The notes under the pieces are model-generated. The model was not told the origin of the DNA. It ran no database searches and worked only from the letters and a program-made list of their open reading frames with translations. A stretch of 64,000 nucleotides of DNA. Origin: Pseudoduganella dura. GTDB taxonomy: Bacteria > Pseudomonadota > Gammaproteobacteria > Burkholderiales > Burkholderiaceae_D. This document shows, in pieces, positions 26,099-35,215 of this stretch (position 1 is the first letter of the stretch; each line of letters starts with the position of its first letter). The stretch covers positions 3,534,001-3,598,000 of the forward strand of contig NZ_WNWM01000002.1 of the NCBI RefSeq assembly GCF_009727155.1, in the 5' to 3' direction. The position numbers were made by a program, and so were the translations under genes.

Positions 26099-27235
26099 AT
26101 GAGCCAAACCAATCAGAATTCCCGCCTGGTCACCGGCCTGTTCAACGACCGAGACAGCGCCGAGCGTGCATACCAGCACGCCACCTCGCGTGGTTACAGC
26201 AAGGACGACATCAATGTCCTGATGTCCGATGAAACCCGCAAACGCTACTTCAGCGGCGGCGAAGAGATTGAAACTGAACTGGGCAGCAAGGCTGCCGAAG
26301 GCGCCGGCATCGGTGCCGGTGTCGGTGGCGCGATCGGTGCCGCACTGGCGGCAGTGGCCGCCGTGGGCACCTCGCTGGTGCTGCCGGGACTGGGCCTCGT
26401 CATTGCCGGCCCCGTGGCGGCCGCGCTGGCCGGTGCCGGTGCCGGTGGCCTGACCGGCGGCCTGCTGGGCGCGCTGATCGGTGCCGGCATCCCTGAAGAA
26501 CGGGTGCAGCACTACGAAGAAGGCCTGAAAAGCGGCGGCATCGTGATGGGCGTGAACGCGCGCTCCGATGAAGATGCGGCGCACATCGAATCGAGCTGGA
26601 AAGAAAGTGCCGGCCAGCACGTGATCGGCACCGGTCTCGGTGCTGCGGGTGGCGCGGCGGCTGGCCTGGCGGCCGGTACGGTCGGCGGCCCGATCGGCAT
26701 GGCGGCCGGCGCCGTTGTCGGCGGTATCGCGGGCGGCCTGGCCGGCAAGGGCGCGGCAGAAGTCGTGAATCCGAAATCCGGCGATGACCTGAGCGACCAT
26801 CACCTGGCCACCGGCGTCGGTGCTGGCGGCGGCGCGATGGCCGGCATGGCACTGGGTGCGGCGGCCGGCCCGATCGGCATGGCCGCAGGCGGCGCGATCG
26901 GTGCACTGGCGGGCGGCGCGACCGGCAAGGGTGTCGGCGGCCTGGTCAACCCGGCCGAGGAAAAATCGTACTGGGAAACCCAGCACCGCAACGAGTCGTA
27001 TTTCAACCCGGCATACGAGTACAACGACTACGATCCGGCCTACTCGCTGGGTTATAACAGCCGCGCCAACTATCGCGGCGACTGGAACGCCAACGAGACC
27101 AGCCTGCAGAGCGATTGGGAACGCTCGAAAGGCCAGTCGCGCCTGTCGTGGCCAGAAGCGAAAAGCGCCACCCGCGCCGCGTGGGACCGCGTCGAACGCA
27201 AGCTGCCGGGCGACTGGGATAAAGACGGGAAGTAA
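26099..27235 (+). CDS. glycine-zipper general-stress protein
   Basis: The 378-residue protein has three parts. An N-terminal YflT/GSP17M-like domain of about 60 residues begins VTGLFNDRDSAERAY. A long Gly/Ala-rich middle of about 230 residues consists of glycine-zipper helices, with one unit repeated (GPIGMAAGAVVGGIAGG...VNP and GPIGMAAGGAIGALAGG...VNP). A hydrophilic C-terminus of about 85 residues is rich in Tyr, Asn, Asp and Trp (NPAYEYNDYDPAYSLGY). The ATG at 26099 follows AAAGGA. It is divergent from a YeaQ-type gene and followed by a strong terminator. A membrane-associated stress role is inferred from the family. The repeated middle probably arose by internal duplication. Confidence 0.75.
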   Translation: MSQTNQNSRLVTGLFNDRDSAERAYQHATSRGYSKDDINVLMSDETRKRYFSGGEEIETELGSKAAEGAGIGAGVGGAIGAALAAVAAVGTSLVLPGLGLVIAGPVAAALAGAGAGGLTGGLLGALIGAGIPEERVQHYEEGLKSGGIVMGVNARSDEDAAHIESSWKESAGQHVIGTGLGAAGGAAAGLAAGTVGGPIGMAAGAVVGGIAGGLAGKGAAEVVNPKSGDDLSDHHLATGVGAGGGAMAGMALGAAAGPIGMAAGGAIGALAGGATGKGVGGLVNPAEEKSYWETQHRNESYFNPAYEYNDYDPAYSLGYNSRANYRGDWNANETSLQSDWERSKGQSRLSWPEAKSATRAAWDRVERKLPGDWDKDGK

Positions 27236-27271
27236 CGGCAAGTAAGCGTTTCAACACGCTTCATCGATAAG

Positions 27272-27308
27272 AACGGCCGGAACCTGAAAGGGTTCCGGCC
27301 GTTTTTCC
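27272..27308 (+). terminator. rho-independent terminator
   Basis: A long stem AACGGCCGGAACC / GGTTCCGGCCGTT with a short loop is followed by TTTTTCC. It ends the glycine-zipper gene. Confidence 0.9.
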
Positions 27309-27309
27309 G

Positions 27310-27354
27310 TTGTAAAACCCACCGTCGTAAAACCCACCGTCGTAAAATCCACCT
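27310..27354. repeat. 15-bp tandem repeat, three units
   Basis: Three units of TYGTAAAAYCCACCG-type sequence start at 27310, 27325 and 27340 in the gap between the terminator and the acyltransferase stop. No coding role is seen. Confidence 0.8.
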
Positions 27355-27403
27355 TCGTGAACTGCCTTCGCAGACGGTCGCAGGACGGTTGTCCAGCCTC
27401 GCG

Positions 27404-28459
27404 CTAAAGGCTCGCGCCGGCGGTGACGGCACGCCGCCTCGCGTTCTTCAGCTTCAGCATCGGCTGTTCCACGAGATAACAGCTCAATATGCTGACAGGC
27501 AGCACGACCAGGCAGGCGAGGCCGAGCATCGCCCAGGGCGACAGCGGCGGCAGGTAGGCCAGTAACAGCGTTTGTACCGGCCAGCCATACAGGTAGACGC
27601 CATACGAAATATCCGGCATCTTGTTGAACGTTTCTGTCAGCCACATCGGGCGGAATGCAAAATAGAACAGCAGGTAGCCGCCGAATGTGGCCAACCCCAG
27701 CTCCGCGTAGCGGCGCGAGAACATCAGCGTCAGCAGCAGCGCGGCCGATACGAGCGCGCCGCGGCGTGTGAAGCGATAGCAGTCGCGGAACAGGTAGAAG
27801 CAACCGCCGGCAAAGAACAGGGAGGCCAGCCGCACGATCGGGTCGTTCAGCAACAGGCCGAGCGGCGCCCACGGCAGCGGCAGGTTGAACGATGCATACA
27901 GGTAAGCCGCAAAGCCGGCCACCGTCAGTGCCAGCCACACACCGCGGTGCCGGATACCACCCGATACACCCAGCAGCAGGACCGCCAGGTAGCAGGCGAA
28001 CTCCCGCATGATCGTCCACATCGAGCCATTCACCTGTGGTTCGGGCAGGCTTTCGAACACGGGGGGCGTGATCGGACCGTGCAGCACGGCCAGGCAAAGC
28101 GCGACGGTACTTGTCGACAGGTCGCGGAAGTAGCGCCCGGCATCGGCACCGAGCGGCGCCACGATGTAGATGCAGACGAGGCTGGCCACGATGAAGCCGG
28201 GATAGATGCGCAGCATCCGCTTGCGCAGGAATTGTGCGGGCATGGGGTCGAGATCCCAGCTTTGCACGATCAGGTAACCGCTCAGCAGGAAGAAGCCATC
28301 CACGGCCAGTTCGCCGAACGACAGGGTATGGAACAGCTGCGTCAGCAGCTCGCGGTGGCGGTCGCCATCCTGCAGTTCCGGCGCGTGCGACAGCAGCACG
28401 AGCAGTGCCAGCAGCAAGCGCAACAGGTTGAAGTTGTTCTGGTGCCGCGCCATCCCCAT
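27404..28459 (-). CDS. acyltransferase 3 family membrane protein (OafA/YrhL type)
   Basis: The 351-residue inner-membrane protein has about ten helices. It begins NNFNLLRLLLALLVLLSHA, the family's first helix with the catalytic His and a following Arg-rich loop (FLRKRMLRIYPGF). Such enzymes O-acetylate surface polysaccharides, lipids or peptidoglycan with cytoplasmic acetyl-CoA. The start at 28459 has GGGGA upstream; an ATG two codons later is also possible. It stands alone, with no polysaccharide genes beside it, so its target cannot be named. A perfect 13-bp inverted repeat lies in its promoter region. Confidence 0.85.
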   Translation of the reverse strand: MGMARHQNNFNLLRLLLALLVLLSHAPELQDGDRHRELLTQLFHTLSFGELAVDGFFLLSGYLIVQSWDLDPMPAQFLRKRMLRIYPGFIVASLVCIYIVAPLGADAGRYFRDLSTSTVALCLAVLHGPITPPVFESLPEPQVNGSMWTIMREFACYLAVLLLGVSGGIRHRGVWLALTVAGFAAYLYASFNLPLPWAPLGLLLNDPIVRLASLFFAGGCFYLFRDCYRFTRRGALVSAALLLTLMFSRRYAELGLATFGGYLLFYFAFRPMWLTETFNKMPDISYGVYLYGWPVQTLLLAYLPPLSPWAMLGLACLVVLPVSILSCYLVEQPMLKLKNARRRAVTAGASL

Positions 28460-28475
28460 GACGTTCCCCGTTTAG

Positions 28476-28513
28476 TTTGGTTATAAAATAGTTTTGTCAT
28501 TTTTATAACCAAA
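28476..28513 (-). promoter_or_regulatory. perfect 13-bp inverted repeat upstream of the acyltransferase gene
   Basis: TTTGGTTATAAAA (28476-28488) and its exact complement (28501-28513) flank a 12-base spacer. The element starts 17 bp before the acyltransferase ATG. It is AT-rich and could be an operator overlapping a -10 element. Confidence 0.6.
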
Positions 28514-28597
28514 TGTACGACGGTATCAGCCGCCAATCAAGTACTCGGCAGTGGAAACACGCGCTGGAACAACAGTGCGGCAGGAAGCGGGGCGCGG

Positions 28598-29113
28598 CTA
28601 CGCGACGCGGCGCGCTGCCTCGTCGATTTCGGCGCGGGCGGCGGCGGCAAGCGCCGGGCCATCGATACCCAGTAACGTCAGTGCACGCGCGGCCGTGCCG
28701 TGCGAACCGGAGGCGACCATGGCCGCCACGTGCGCGCCCGTCAGCGGCTCGCCGGCTGCGCGCGGCCATTCGGCAAGCGCGCGCATCACGGCTTCCATCG
28801 AACCTTTCGCCCGGTACACGCCGCTCCCGGGCGGCACCGGCGCATCGCCGGCAAGCAGGCCTGGATCGATCCCGGCGGCCGCTAGCGCGGTGCCATGCGC
28901 GGCCGTGATGCCGCCCTGCAGCCGGGATGGATCGGCACCGGCGCGGGCAAAGGCGCGCCGCGCCAGGCCGTCCGGCAGATCGAGCGCCGCCAGCAGGAAA
29001 TGCTCGGGGCCGGGTTCGCCTTCGCCCATTGCATTGGCGTGCCGTTCGGCGCTCTCGCAAAGGTTTTTGATCGTGCGCATGTCGGCGATGCGCTGTTTCA
29101 GACGCTGCAGCAT
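28598..29113 (-). CDS. Clp N-terminal-domain protein without ATPase
   Basis: The 171-residue protein has two ClpN-like repeats. The first is at about residues 12-60 (CESAERHANAMGEGEPGPEHFLLAALDLPDG) and the second at about 95-160 (VYRAKGSMEAVMRALAEW...LTGAHVAAMVASGSHGTAARALTLLGID). Such domains usually recruit substrates or adaptors to ClpA/ClpC. Here no AAA+ module follows, so it may be an adaptor or sensor. The ATG at 29113 has GAAAGGAAC upstream and lies 11 bp after the stop of the HTH gene, so they form an operon. The pairing with a small HTH suggests it modulates that regulator. Confidence 0.8.
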   Translation of the reverse strand: MLQRLKQRIADMRTIKNLCESAERHANAMGEGEPGPEHFLLAALDLPDGLARRAFARAGADPSRLQGGITAAHGTALAAAGIDPGLLAGDAPVPPGSGVYRAKGSMEAVMRALAEWPRAAGEPLTGAHVAAMVASGSHGTAARALTLLGIDGPALAAAARAEIDEAARRVA

Positions 29114-29124
29114 GGTTGTTCCTT

Positions 29125-29334
29125 TCAGGATTGGATCAATGGGGCCAGGCGCTTGTGGGCCGCCTGTTTCGAGACGCCCAGCGCATCGGCCACCTGGCTC
29201 CAGGACCAGCCCTGGGCAATGGCCTGGGCAACGGCCTTGCGTTCGAGCTGGTCCGCGGCCAGGCGCAGCGCAACGACCGCCGCCAGCGCTTCGGCGGGGT
29301 CGTCGGGACGGGGAAGAGAGTGGGTATCGATCAT
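29125..29334 (-). CDS. small helix-turn-helix regulator
   Basis: This 69-residue protein is almost only an HTH: WSWSQVADALGVSKQAAHKRLAPL at the C-terminus is a classic helix-turn-helix of the homeodomain/sigma-like type, preceded by a helix rich in Ala, Leu and Arg. It lies upstream of, and is almost certainly co-transcribed with, the Clp-N gene. Three CGTCAA/TTGACG half-sites sit around its start, suggesting autoregulation. The ribosome site is weak. The target genes are unknown. Confidence 0.75.
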   Translation of the reverse strand: MIDTHSLPRPDDPAEALAAVVALRLAADQLERKAVAQAIAQGWSWSQVADALGVSKQAAHKRLAPLIQS

Positions 29335-29335
29335 T

Positions 29336-29370
29336 CGTCAATCTTAGTTGACGATGTTGGTGCCGTCAAC
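29336..29370. promoter_or_regulatory. putative operator with three CGTCAA/TTGACG half-sites
   Basis: CGTCAA (29336-29341), GTTGACG (29347-29353) and CGTCAAC (29364-29370) form two inverted repeats directly upstream of the HTH gene start. Binding by the encoded HTH protein is inference. Confidence 0.5.
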
Positions 29371-29398
29371 AAAAGATGACGGCGTGGTTTTTAGAAAC

Positions 29399-29424
29399 AA
29401 AAAGCCCCGCACGGGGCGGGGCTT
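29399..29424 (-). terminator. rho-independent terminator
   Basis: A stem AAGCCCCG / CGGGGCTT, with A5 on its 5' side in plus orientation, acts on the minus strand after the YceI gene. Confidence 0.8.
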
Positions 29425-29442
29425 GCGAGGGGCCGGAACAGC

Positions 29443-30003
29443 TTATTCCGCGGCGATCGCCTCGACCTGGATCGCCAGCTTCACTTCCGGCGCGAAGTTC
29501 GGGATGCCGAAGTTGATGCCGAAATCGGTGCGCTTGAACTCGGCGGTGGCGTTGGCGCCGCACACTTCGCGCTTCAGGCGGGCATCCTGCACGCACTTGA
29601 AGCGGTCCACCTTCAGTTCCACCGGCTTGGTCACGCCGTTCAGCGTCAGCTCGCCGTCGACCGATACCAGCTGGTCGCCGTTGAACTTGAACGACTTGCC
29701 CTTGTACGTGACGGTCGGGAATTTCTCGACGTTGAAGATGTCCGGCGACTTCGCATGGGTGTTCATCTTCTCGTGGCCGAAATCGATCGACGTCGTGTCG
29801 ATCGTGATGTCCAGGCTGCCGGTTTTGGCGGCACGGTCCATCGTGATCGTGCCCTTTGTGCTGTTGAACTTGCCGCGCCACAGCGACAGGCCTTTGTGAT
29901 CCGCCTCGAAACTCGGGTAAGTGTGGCTCGGATCGATATTGTAGGTGGCGGCGCTTGCCAGGCCGGTAACAGCGAACAGTGCAGCGATCAGCGTGAATTT
30001 CAT
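29443..30003 (-). CDS. YceI-family periplasmic protein
   Basis: The 186-residue protein has a signal peptide (about 1-18, ending ASA). The YceI beta-barrel fold shows TYNIDPSHTYPSFEADHKG and the typical FPTVTYKGKSF...GELTLNGVTKPVEL. YceI proteins bind isoprenoid quinones or lipids in a hydrophobic cavity. This copy is the last gene of a cytochrome b561-YceI-YceI operon and differs clearly from the other copy. Two Cys (about 138 and 148 in FKCVQDARLKREVC) could form a disulfide. A terminator follows. Confidence 0.88.
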   Translation of the reverse strand: MKFTLIAALFAVTGLASAATYNIDPSHTYPSFEADHKGLSLWRGKFNSTKGTITMDRAAKTGSLDITIDTTSIDFGHEKMNTHAKSPDIFNVEKFPTVTYKGKSFKFNGDQLVSVDGELTLNGVTKPVELKVDRFKCVQDARLKREVCGANATAEFKRTDFGINFGIPNFAPEVKLAIQVEAIAAE

Positions 30004-30071
30004 GCGGTCTCCTTCGGGTGAATGGGCTCGTTGCTCGACAACGCGGCGCAGCCGGCGCTGCGCGGTTAATA

Positions 30072-30126
30072 AAGTATTACTGCAAGGTATTACTGCAGGG
30101 TATTACTGCGAAAGGTATTACTGTGA
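30072..30126. repeat. four short direct repeats GTATTACTGY
   Basis: Copies start at 30074, 30087, 30100 and 30115 (spacing 13, 13 and 15) between the two YceI genes. The last overlaps the stop codon of the upstream one. The role is unknown. Confidence 0.75.
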
Positions 30127-30660
30127 AACGACGTGGAACTTGATCGTCACTTCATCGGCCACCATGCCGGTGTCCTTCCATTCGCCTTCGCCGATGTTGT
30201 AGGCCAGGCGCCTGATCGGTACCGCGCCGTCGAATACCTGCTTGCCGCCCTCGGTCTTCACGGTGACGGGGAAGGTGACGTCGGCGGCCTTGCCCTTGAT
30301 CGTCAGCTTGCCGGTAACGTTCAGCTTGCCGGCGCCGGCAGGCTTGATCGACGACGAAACGAAGGTGGCCTTCGGATACTGGGCCGAGTTGAACCATTCC
30401 TTCTTCGCCACTTCCGCGTTGTATTCCGGGTCGCCCATGTCCAGGCTGGCCGTTTCGACTTCCACCGTGGCCTTCGACGCGTCCGGCTTCGCGGCATCGT
30501 AGTCGATGACCACGTGGTGCTTCTTGAACTTCGATTCGACCGGCACGTTCATCTGCTTGAACGTGGCCGAGACGGTGGTCTTCGCGGGATCGGTCTTCAG
30601 TACGGCGGCGCCGGCCGTCAATGACAGGCCGACCAGGGATGCGAGCAGGATTTTCTTCAT
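30118..30660 (-). CDS. YceI-family periplasmic protein
   Basis: The 180-residue protein has a signal peptide (about 1-18, ending AGA) and a YceI domain (about 20-178: TFKQMNVPVESKF, FPVTVKTEGGKQVFDGAVPIRRLAYNIGEGEW). It starts 18 bp after the cytochrome b561 stop, so the three genes form an operon typical of YceI and a b-type cytochrome. It probably binds a quinone or lipid in the periplasm and works with the cytochrome. The distal repeat-laden 114-bp gap to the second YceI could mark a processing or attenuation point. Confidence 0.88.
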   Translation of the reverse strand: MKKILLASLVGLSLTAGAAVLKTDPAKTTVSATFKQMNVPVESKFKKHHVVIDYDAAKPDASKATVEVETASLDMGDPEYNAEVAKKEWFNSAQYPKATFVSSSIKPAGAGKLNVTGKLTIKGKAADVTFPVTVKTEGGKQVFDGAVPIRRLAYNIGEGEWKDTGMVADEVTIKFHVVSQ

Positions 30661-30678
30661 GAATGGGGCTCCGGTAGG

Positions 30679-31203
30679 TTAGGGAAGCATGCGTTTCAGG
30701 ACATCGTCCCGATCGACGAAATGGTGTTTCAGCGCGGCGGCCACGTGCATCGCCACGGATGCGGCCAGCGCCATGTTGAGCCAGTAGTGAACCGGCTTCA
30801 GGGTGGCCTTCAGCGCGGTATCCGCCTCGAACAGGGAAGGAATCTGCCACAGCCCGAGGTAGACGACCGGCACGCCGGCCGCCGTGGTGTACAGGTAGCC
30901 GGACAGCGGCACGGCGAACATCAGTATATACAGCAGCACGTGCGTGCCGTCGGCCGCCCTGGTCTGCCAGGCTGCCATGCCGGGAGCATGCCGCGGCGGC
31001 CGGTTCCCGAGGCGCCACAGCAGGCGCAGCGCGGCCAGCGCCAGCACCGTCACGCCCAGCCACTTGTGCCAGGAAAAGTATTTCAGCTTGGTCGGCGTGA
31101 AGCCGGGTATGTCGACCATCACCAGCCCCAGCGTGAAGGCGGCAACGATCAGCAGCGCGATCAGCCAGTGCAGCGCCATGGCGGTTCTCGTGTAGCGTTC
31201 CAT
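30679..31203 (-). CDS. cytochrome b561
   Basis: The 174-residue inner-membrane protein has four helices and haem-ligand histidines in MALHWLIALL (His12), FSWHKWLGV (about 46), KPVHYWLN (about 139) and MHVAAALKHH (about 152). It is a di-haem b561 (CybB type) that moves electrons between quinol and acceptors, possibly superoxide. It is first in the operon with two YceI genes. The start at 31203 is preceded by AAGAGGATG. Confidence 0.88.
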   Translation of the reverse strand: MERYTRTAMALHWLIALLIVAAFTLGLVMVDIPGFTPTKLKYFSWHKWLGVTVLALAALRLLWRLGNRPPRHAPGMAAWQTRAADGTHVLLYILMFAVPLSGYLYTTAAGVPVVYLGLWQIPSLFEADTALKATLKPVHYWLNMALAASVAMHVAAALKHHFVDRDDVLKRMLP

Positions 31204-31289
31204 CGGACATCCTCTTATTTAGTACGCGTTAGAACTAACGCAGCGTCACTGTAGCAAAGAAACCGAAATTTTGCTGGCAGCATGCAAAA

Positions 31290-31330
31290 ACGGCAGCCCT
31301 TACCCTACAGGATAAGGAGCTGCCGTCATA
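31290..31330 (-). terminator. rho-independent terminator
   Basis: An imperfect long stem (ACGGCAGC...GCTGCCGT with inner CCTTA/TAAGG) has A5 before it on the plus strand. It acts on the minus strand behind purB. Confidence 0.7.
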
Positions 31331-31352
31331 GGGGCCGATGGTGAGAGCGGCC

Positions 31353-32792
<1,440 letters not shown>

Positions 32793-32863
32793 TCACGGCC
32801 CCCGTGGCCACGGTGCCGCCGGGCGCGATGCTATACTGGACTTTACTTCTCACGGGTGCTCCC

Positions 32864-33475
32864 ATGAAACTGATCGGTTCGCTTGCCAGTCCCTATGTGC
32901 GCAAGGTGCGCGTCGTGCTGGCGGAAAAAAAGCTCGATTACCAGATCCAGCTGGAAAACGTGTGGAGCGCCGACACCAGCATCCACCTGGTCAACCCGCT
33001 CGGCAAGGTGCCCTGCCTGGTCATGGAGGACGGCTGCGTGATGTACGACTCGCGCGTGATCGTCGAATATCTCGATACGCTCACGCCTGTCTGCAAACTG
33101 CTGCCGCAGAACGGCCGCGAGCGGGCGGACGTGAAGAACTGGGAGGCGCTGGCCGATGGCGTAGTCGATGCCGCCGCCGCCGTGCGCGCCGAACGCACGC
33201 AGCGCCCGGCCGGGCTGCAGAGCGAGCCTGCGATCGAGCGCCAGCTGGCGAAGGTGACACGCGGCCTGGCATCCCTGTCCGAACGGCTGTCCGACGCGCC
33301 TTGGTGCGCCGGCAATCATTACTCGCTGGCCGATGTGGCAGCAGGTTGCACGCTCGGCTGGCTGAGCTTCCGCTTTCCCGAGATCGACTGGCGTACGCCG
33401 CATCCGAACCTGGCACGGCTGTACGACAGGCTGCATGAGCGGCCGTCGTTCCGCGATACGGTTCCGCAGGCTTAA
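32864..33475 (+). CDS. glutathione S-transferase family protein
   Basis: The 203-residue protein has the thioredoxin-like N-domain with SPYVRKVRVVLAEK (Ser9 region), the glutathione-binding cis-Pro in GKVPCLV (about 51) and DSRVIVEYLD (about 65). The helical C-domain contains SLADVAAGCTLGWLSFRFPEIDW. It resembles the YibF-like GSTs of proteobacteria. It is divergent from purB, and TATACT at 32832 is a possible -10. The substrate is unknown. Confidence 0.88.
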   Translation: MKLIGSLASPYVRKVRVVLAEKKLDYQIQLENVWSADTSIHLVNPLGKVPCLVMEDGCVMYDSRVIVEYLDTLTPVCKLLPQNGRERADVKNWEALADGVVDAAAAVRAERTQRPAGLQSEPAIERQLAKVTRGLASLSERLSDAPWCAGNHYSLADVAAGCTLGWLSFRFPEIDWRTPHPNLARLYDRLHERPSFRDTVPQA

Positions 33476-33581
33476 GTATTCCAACGGGAACCGCGGCGGT
33501 TCGCAACGGCGCCCGGCCGCGCGCGCGTCGGGACGCAAACCATTGCGTTACACTGTGGCGTCACGATAGAGCGGGGCGGCC

Positions 33582-34550
33582 ATGGAACAATCTGTAGCGG
33601 TTTTCGGCGAAGCACTGGTGGATGATTTCAGCAGCCTGCGGGTGGCCGGCGGTGCGCCGTTCAATCTCGCCCGGCACCTGGCCGGCTTCGGCCTTCCCGT
33701 CACGATGGTCACCCGCATCGGCCTTGACGCCAACGGCGCCCTGATCCGCGACGAATTCAGGCGCTATCGCATGTCCGACAGCGGACTGCAGACCGGCGCC
33801 GGCGAACCCACCGGCAGCGTGCACGTGGAAGTGGGAGCGAACGGCAGCCACCGCTTCACGATCGTGCCCGACCAGGCCTACGACCATATCGACGGCGAGG
33901 CCGCGCTGGCCGCGGTGCAGGCCGCCCGCCCCGGCATTTTCTGCTTCGGTACGCTGGCGCAGCGCGATGCCGTCTCGCGCGCCGCGCTGCATGGCCTGCT
34001 GGAGCAGACCGATGCGGTGCGTTTCCTCGACCTGAACCTGCGTGCCGGCCACGTGGACGAGGCCATCGTGTTCGATTCGCTGCAGCAGGCGGACATCGTA
34101 AAGGTCAACGAAGAGGAATTGCAGCAGCTGTTCAAGTGGTACTGCCACACCTGCCCGGATACGGTGAACATGGAGTGCATCTCGGTCGATACCGAGTGCC
34201 GCGCGATGATGCACAACTTCTCGCTATCGGCGCTGGTGGTCACGATGGGCGCGCGCGGCGCCCTGTACCTGTCGGCCGATGGCGCGCACCTGGCCGATCA
34301 CGGCACGGGCAGCAGCGAGTGCTTCGTCGATTCGGTGGGGGCGGGGGATGCGTTCAACGCGGTGTTCCTGCTGGGCCGGCTGCGCGGCTGGACGATGGAA
34401 CGGACGCTGGCGCGCGCGAATGCGTTCGCGGCGGCTTCCTGCGGCTACGCGGGCGCGGTGCCGCAGGATTTGTCGTGCTATGCCCGCTGGCAGGACCAGT
34501 GGGCGCGCGAGCCGAACCAGGCAGCTGCCTCCGGCAGCGGCCCGGCCTGA
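33582..34550 (+). CDS. PfkB-family carbohydrate kinase (fructokinase-like)
   Basis: The 322-residue ribokinase-fold enzyme starts VAVFGEALVDDF, has substrate loop GGAPFNLARHLAGFG, and ends with the PfkB signature 2 DSVGAGDAFNAVF (about 250-262) with catalytic Asp. It probably phosphorylates fructose or a related sugar in the cytoplasm. An unusual insert after NEEELQQLF carries four Cys (188, 191, 199, 206) in WYCHTCP...MECISVDTEC, not found in ordinary fructokinases I know. It could be a metal or redox site. It stands alone, without transporter or regulator. Confidence 0.85.
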   Translation: MEQSVAVFGEALVDDFSSLRVAGGAPFNLARHLAGFGLPVTMVTRIGLDANGALIRDEFRRYRMSDSGLQTGAGEPTGSVHVEVGANGSHRFTIVPDQAYDHIDGEAALAAVQAARPGIFCFGTLAQRDAVSRAALHGLLEQTDAVRFLDLNLRAGHVDEAIVFDSLQQADIVKVNEEELQQLFKWYCHTCPDTVNMECISVDTECRAMMHNFSLSALVVTMGARGALYLSADGAHLADHGTGSSECFVDSVGAGDAFNAVFLLGRLRGWTMERTLARANAFAAASCGYAGAVPQDLSCYARWQDQWAREPNQAAASGSGPA

Positions 34551-34556
34551 TCAGGC
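34545..34556. other. 12-bp palindrome between convergent genes
   Basis: GCCTGATCAGGC is self-complementary and includes the kinase stop codon, ten bases before the bfr stop on the other strand. It could form part of a weak terminator, but there is no T run. Confidence 0.35.
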
Positions 34557-34560
34557 TGAA

Positions 34561-35046
34561 TCAGCCCTGTTCGTCGGCAGGCGCCATCTGCGTCTGCAGG
34601 TAGTTCTGGATGCCGACCTTGCCGATCAGGTCCAGCTGCGTTTCCAGGAAGTCGATGTGCTCCTCGGTATCCTGCAGGATTTCCAGCAGCAGGTCGCGCG
34701 ACACGTAGTCGCCCACCTTTTCCGCCTGGGCGATGCCTTCCACGACCGTCACGTGCGCGCCGCGTTCCAGCTTCAGGTCCGCTTCCAGCATTTCCTGGGT
34801 GTTTTCACCGATCAGCAGCTTGTGCAGCGCCTGCAGGTTCGGCAGGCCGTCCAGCATCAGGATGCGGTCGATCAGCTTGTCGGCATGCTTCATTTCGCCG
34901 ATCGATTCCTCGTATTCCTTCTTGGCCAGCTTGGCCAGGCCCCAGTGCTTGTACATCCGCGCGTGCAGGAAATACTGGTTGATCGCGGTGAGCTCGTTCG
35001 TCAGCTGTGCGTTCAGCAGACGAATGACGTCTTTATCGCCCTTCAT
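34561..35046 (-). CDS. bfr: bacterioferritin
   Basis: The 161-residue four-helix-bundle iron-storage protein forms a 24-mer with haem. The ferroxidase ligands are in place: Glu18 in [12 protein letters not shown], Glu51 and His54 in EMKHADKLI, Glu94, and Glu127/His130 in TEEHIDFLE. The haem Met52-type residue is seen in the adjacent segment EMKHAD. The ATG at 35046 starts [12 protein letters not shown], the conserved N-terminus. It starts the iron island, facing away from the siderophore receptor gene. Bfd, which releases its iron, is encoded 4 kb away. Confidence 0.95.
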   Translation of the reverse strand: MKGDKDVIRLLNAQLTNELTAINQYFLHARMYKHWGLAKLAKKEYEESIGEMKHADKLIDRILMLDGLPNLQALHKLLIGENTQEMLEADLKLERGAHVTVVEGIAQAEKVGDYVSRDLLLEILQDTEEHIDFLETQLDLIGKVGIQNYLQTQMAPADEQG

Positions 35047-35162
35047 GGGGAAGCCTTTTCTTGATGTTTGTCGATCGTGGCATTTTGCCACAGATGGCAC
35101 CTGGAAGCGAGGCTAAGTGCTTGCTTTTGTGGACAAATTGGTGTAAATGGCGTTGCGAAAGC

Positions 35163-35181
35163 AAATGAAAACCATTATCAT
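35163..35181 (+). promoter_or_regulatory. putative Fur box
   Basis: AAATGAAAACCATTATCAT is a good match to the Fur consensus, 35 bp before the receptor start codon. It may also lie within reach of the divergent bfr promoter. Confidence 0.65.
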
Positions 35182-35215
35182 TCGCGTCTTACCTCAACAC
35201 AACAATAAGGACGAC

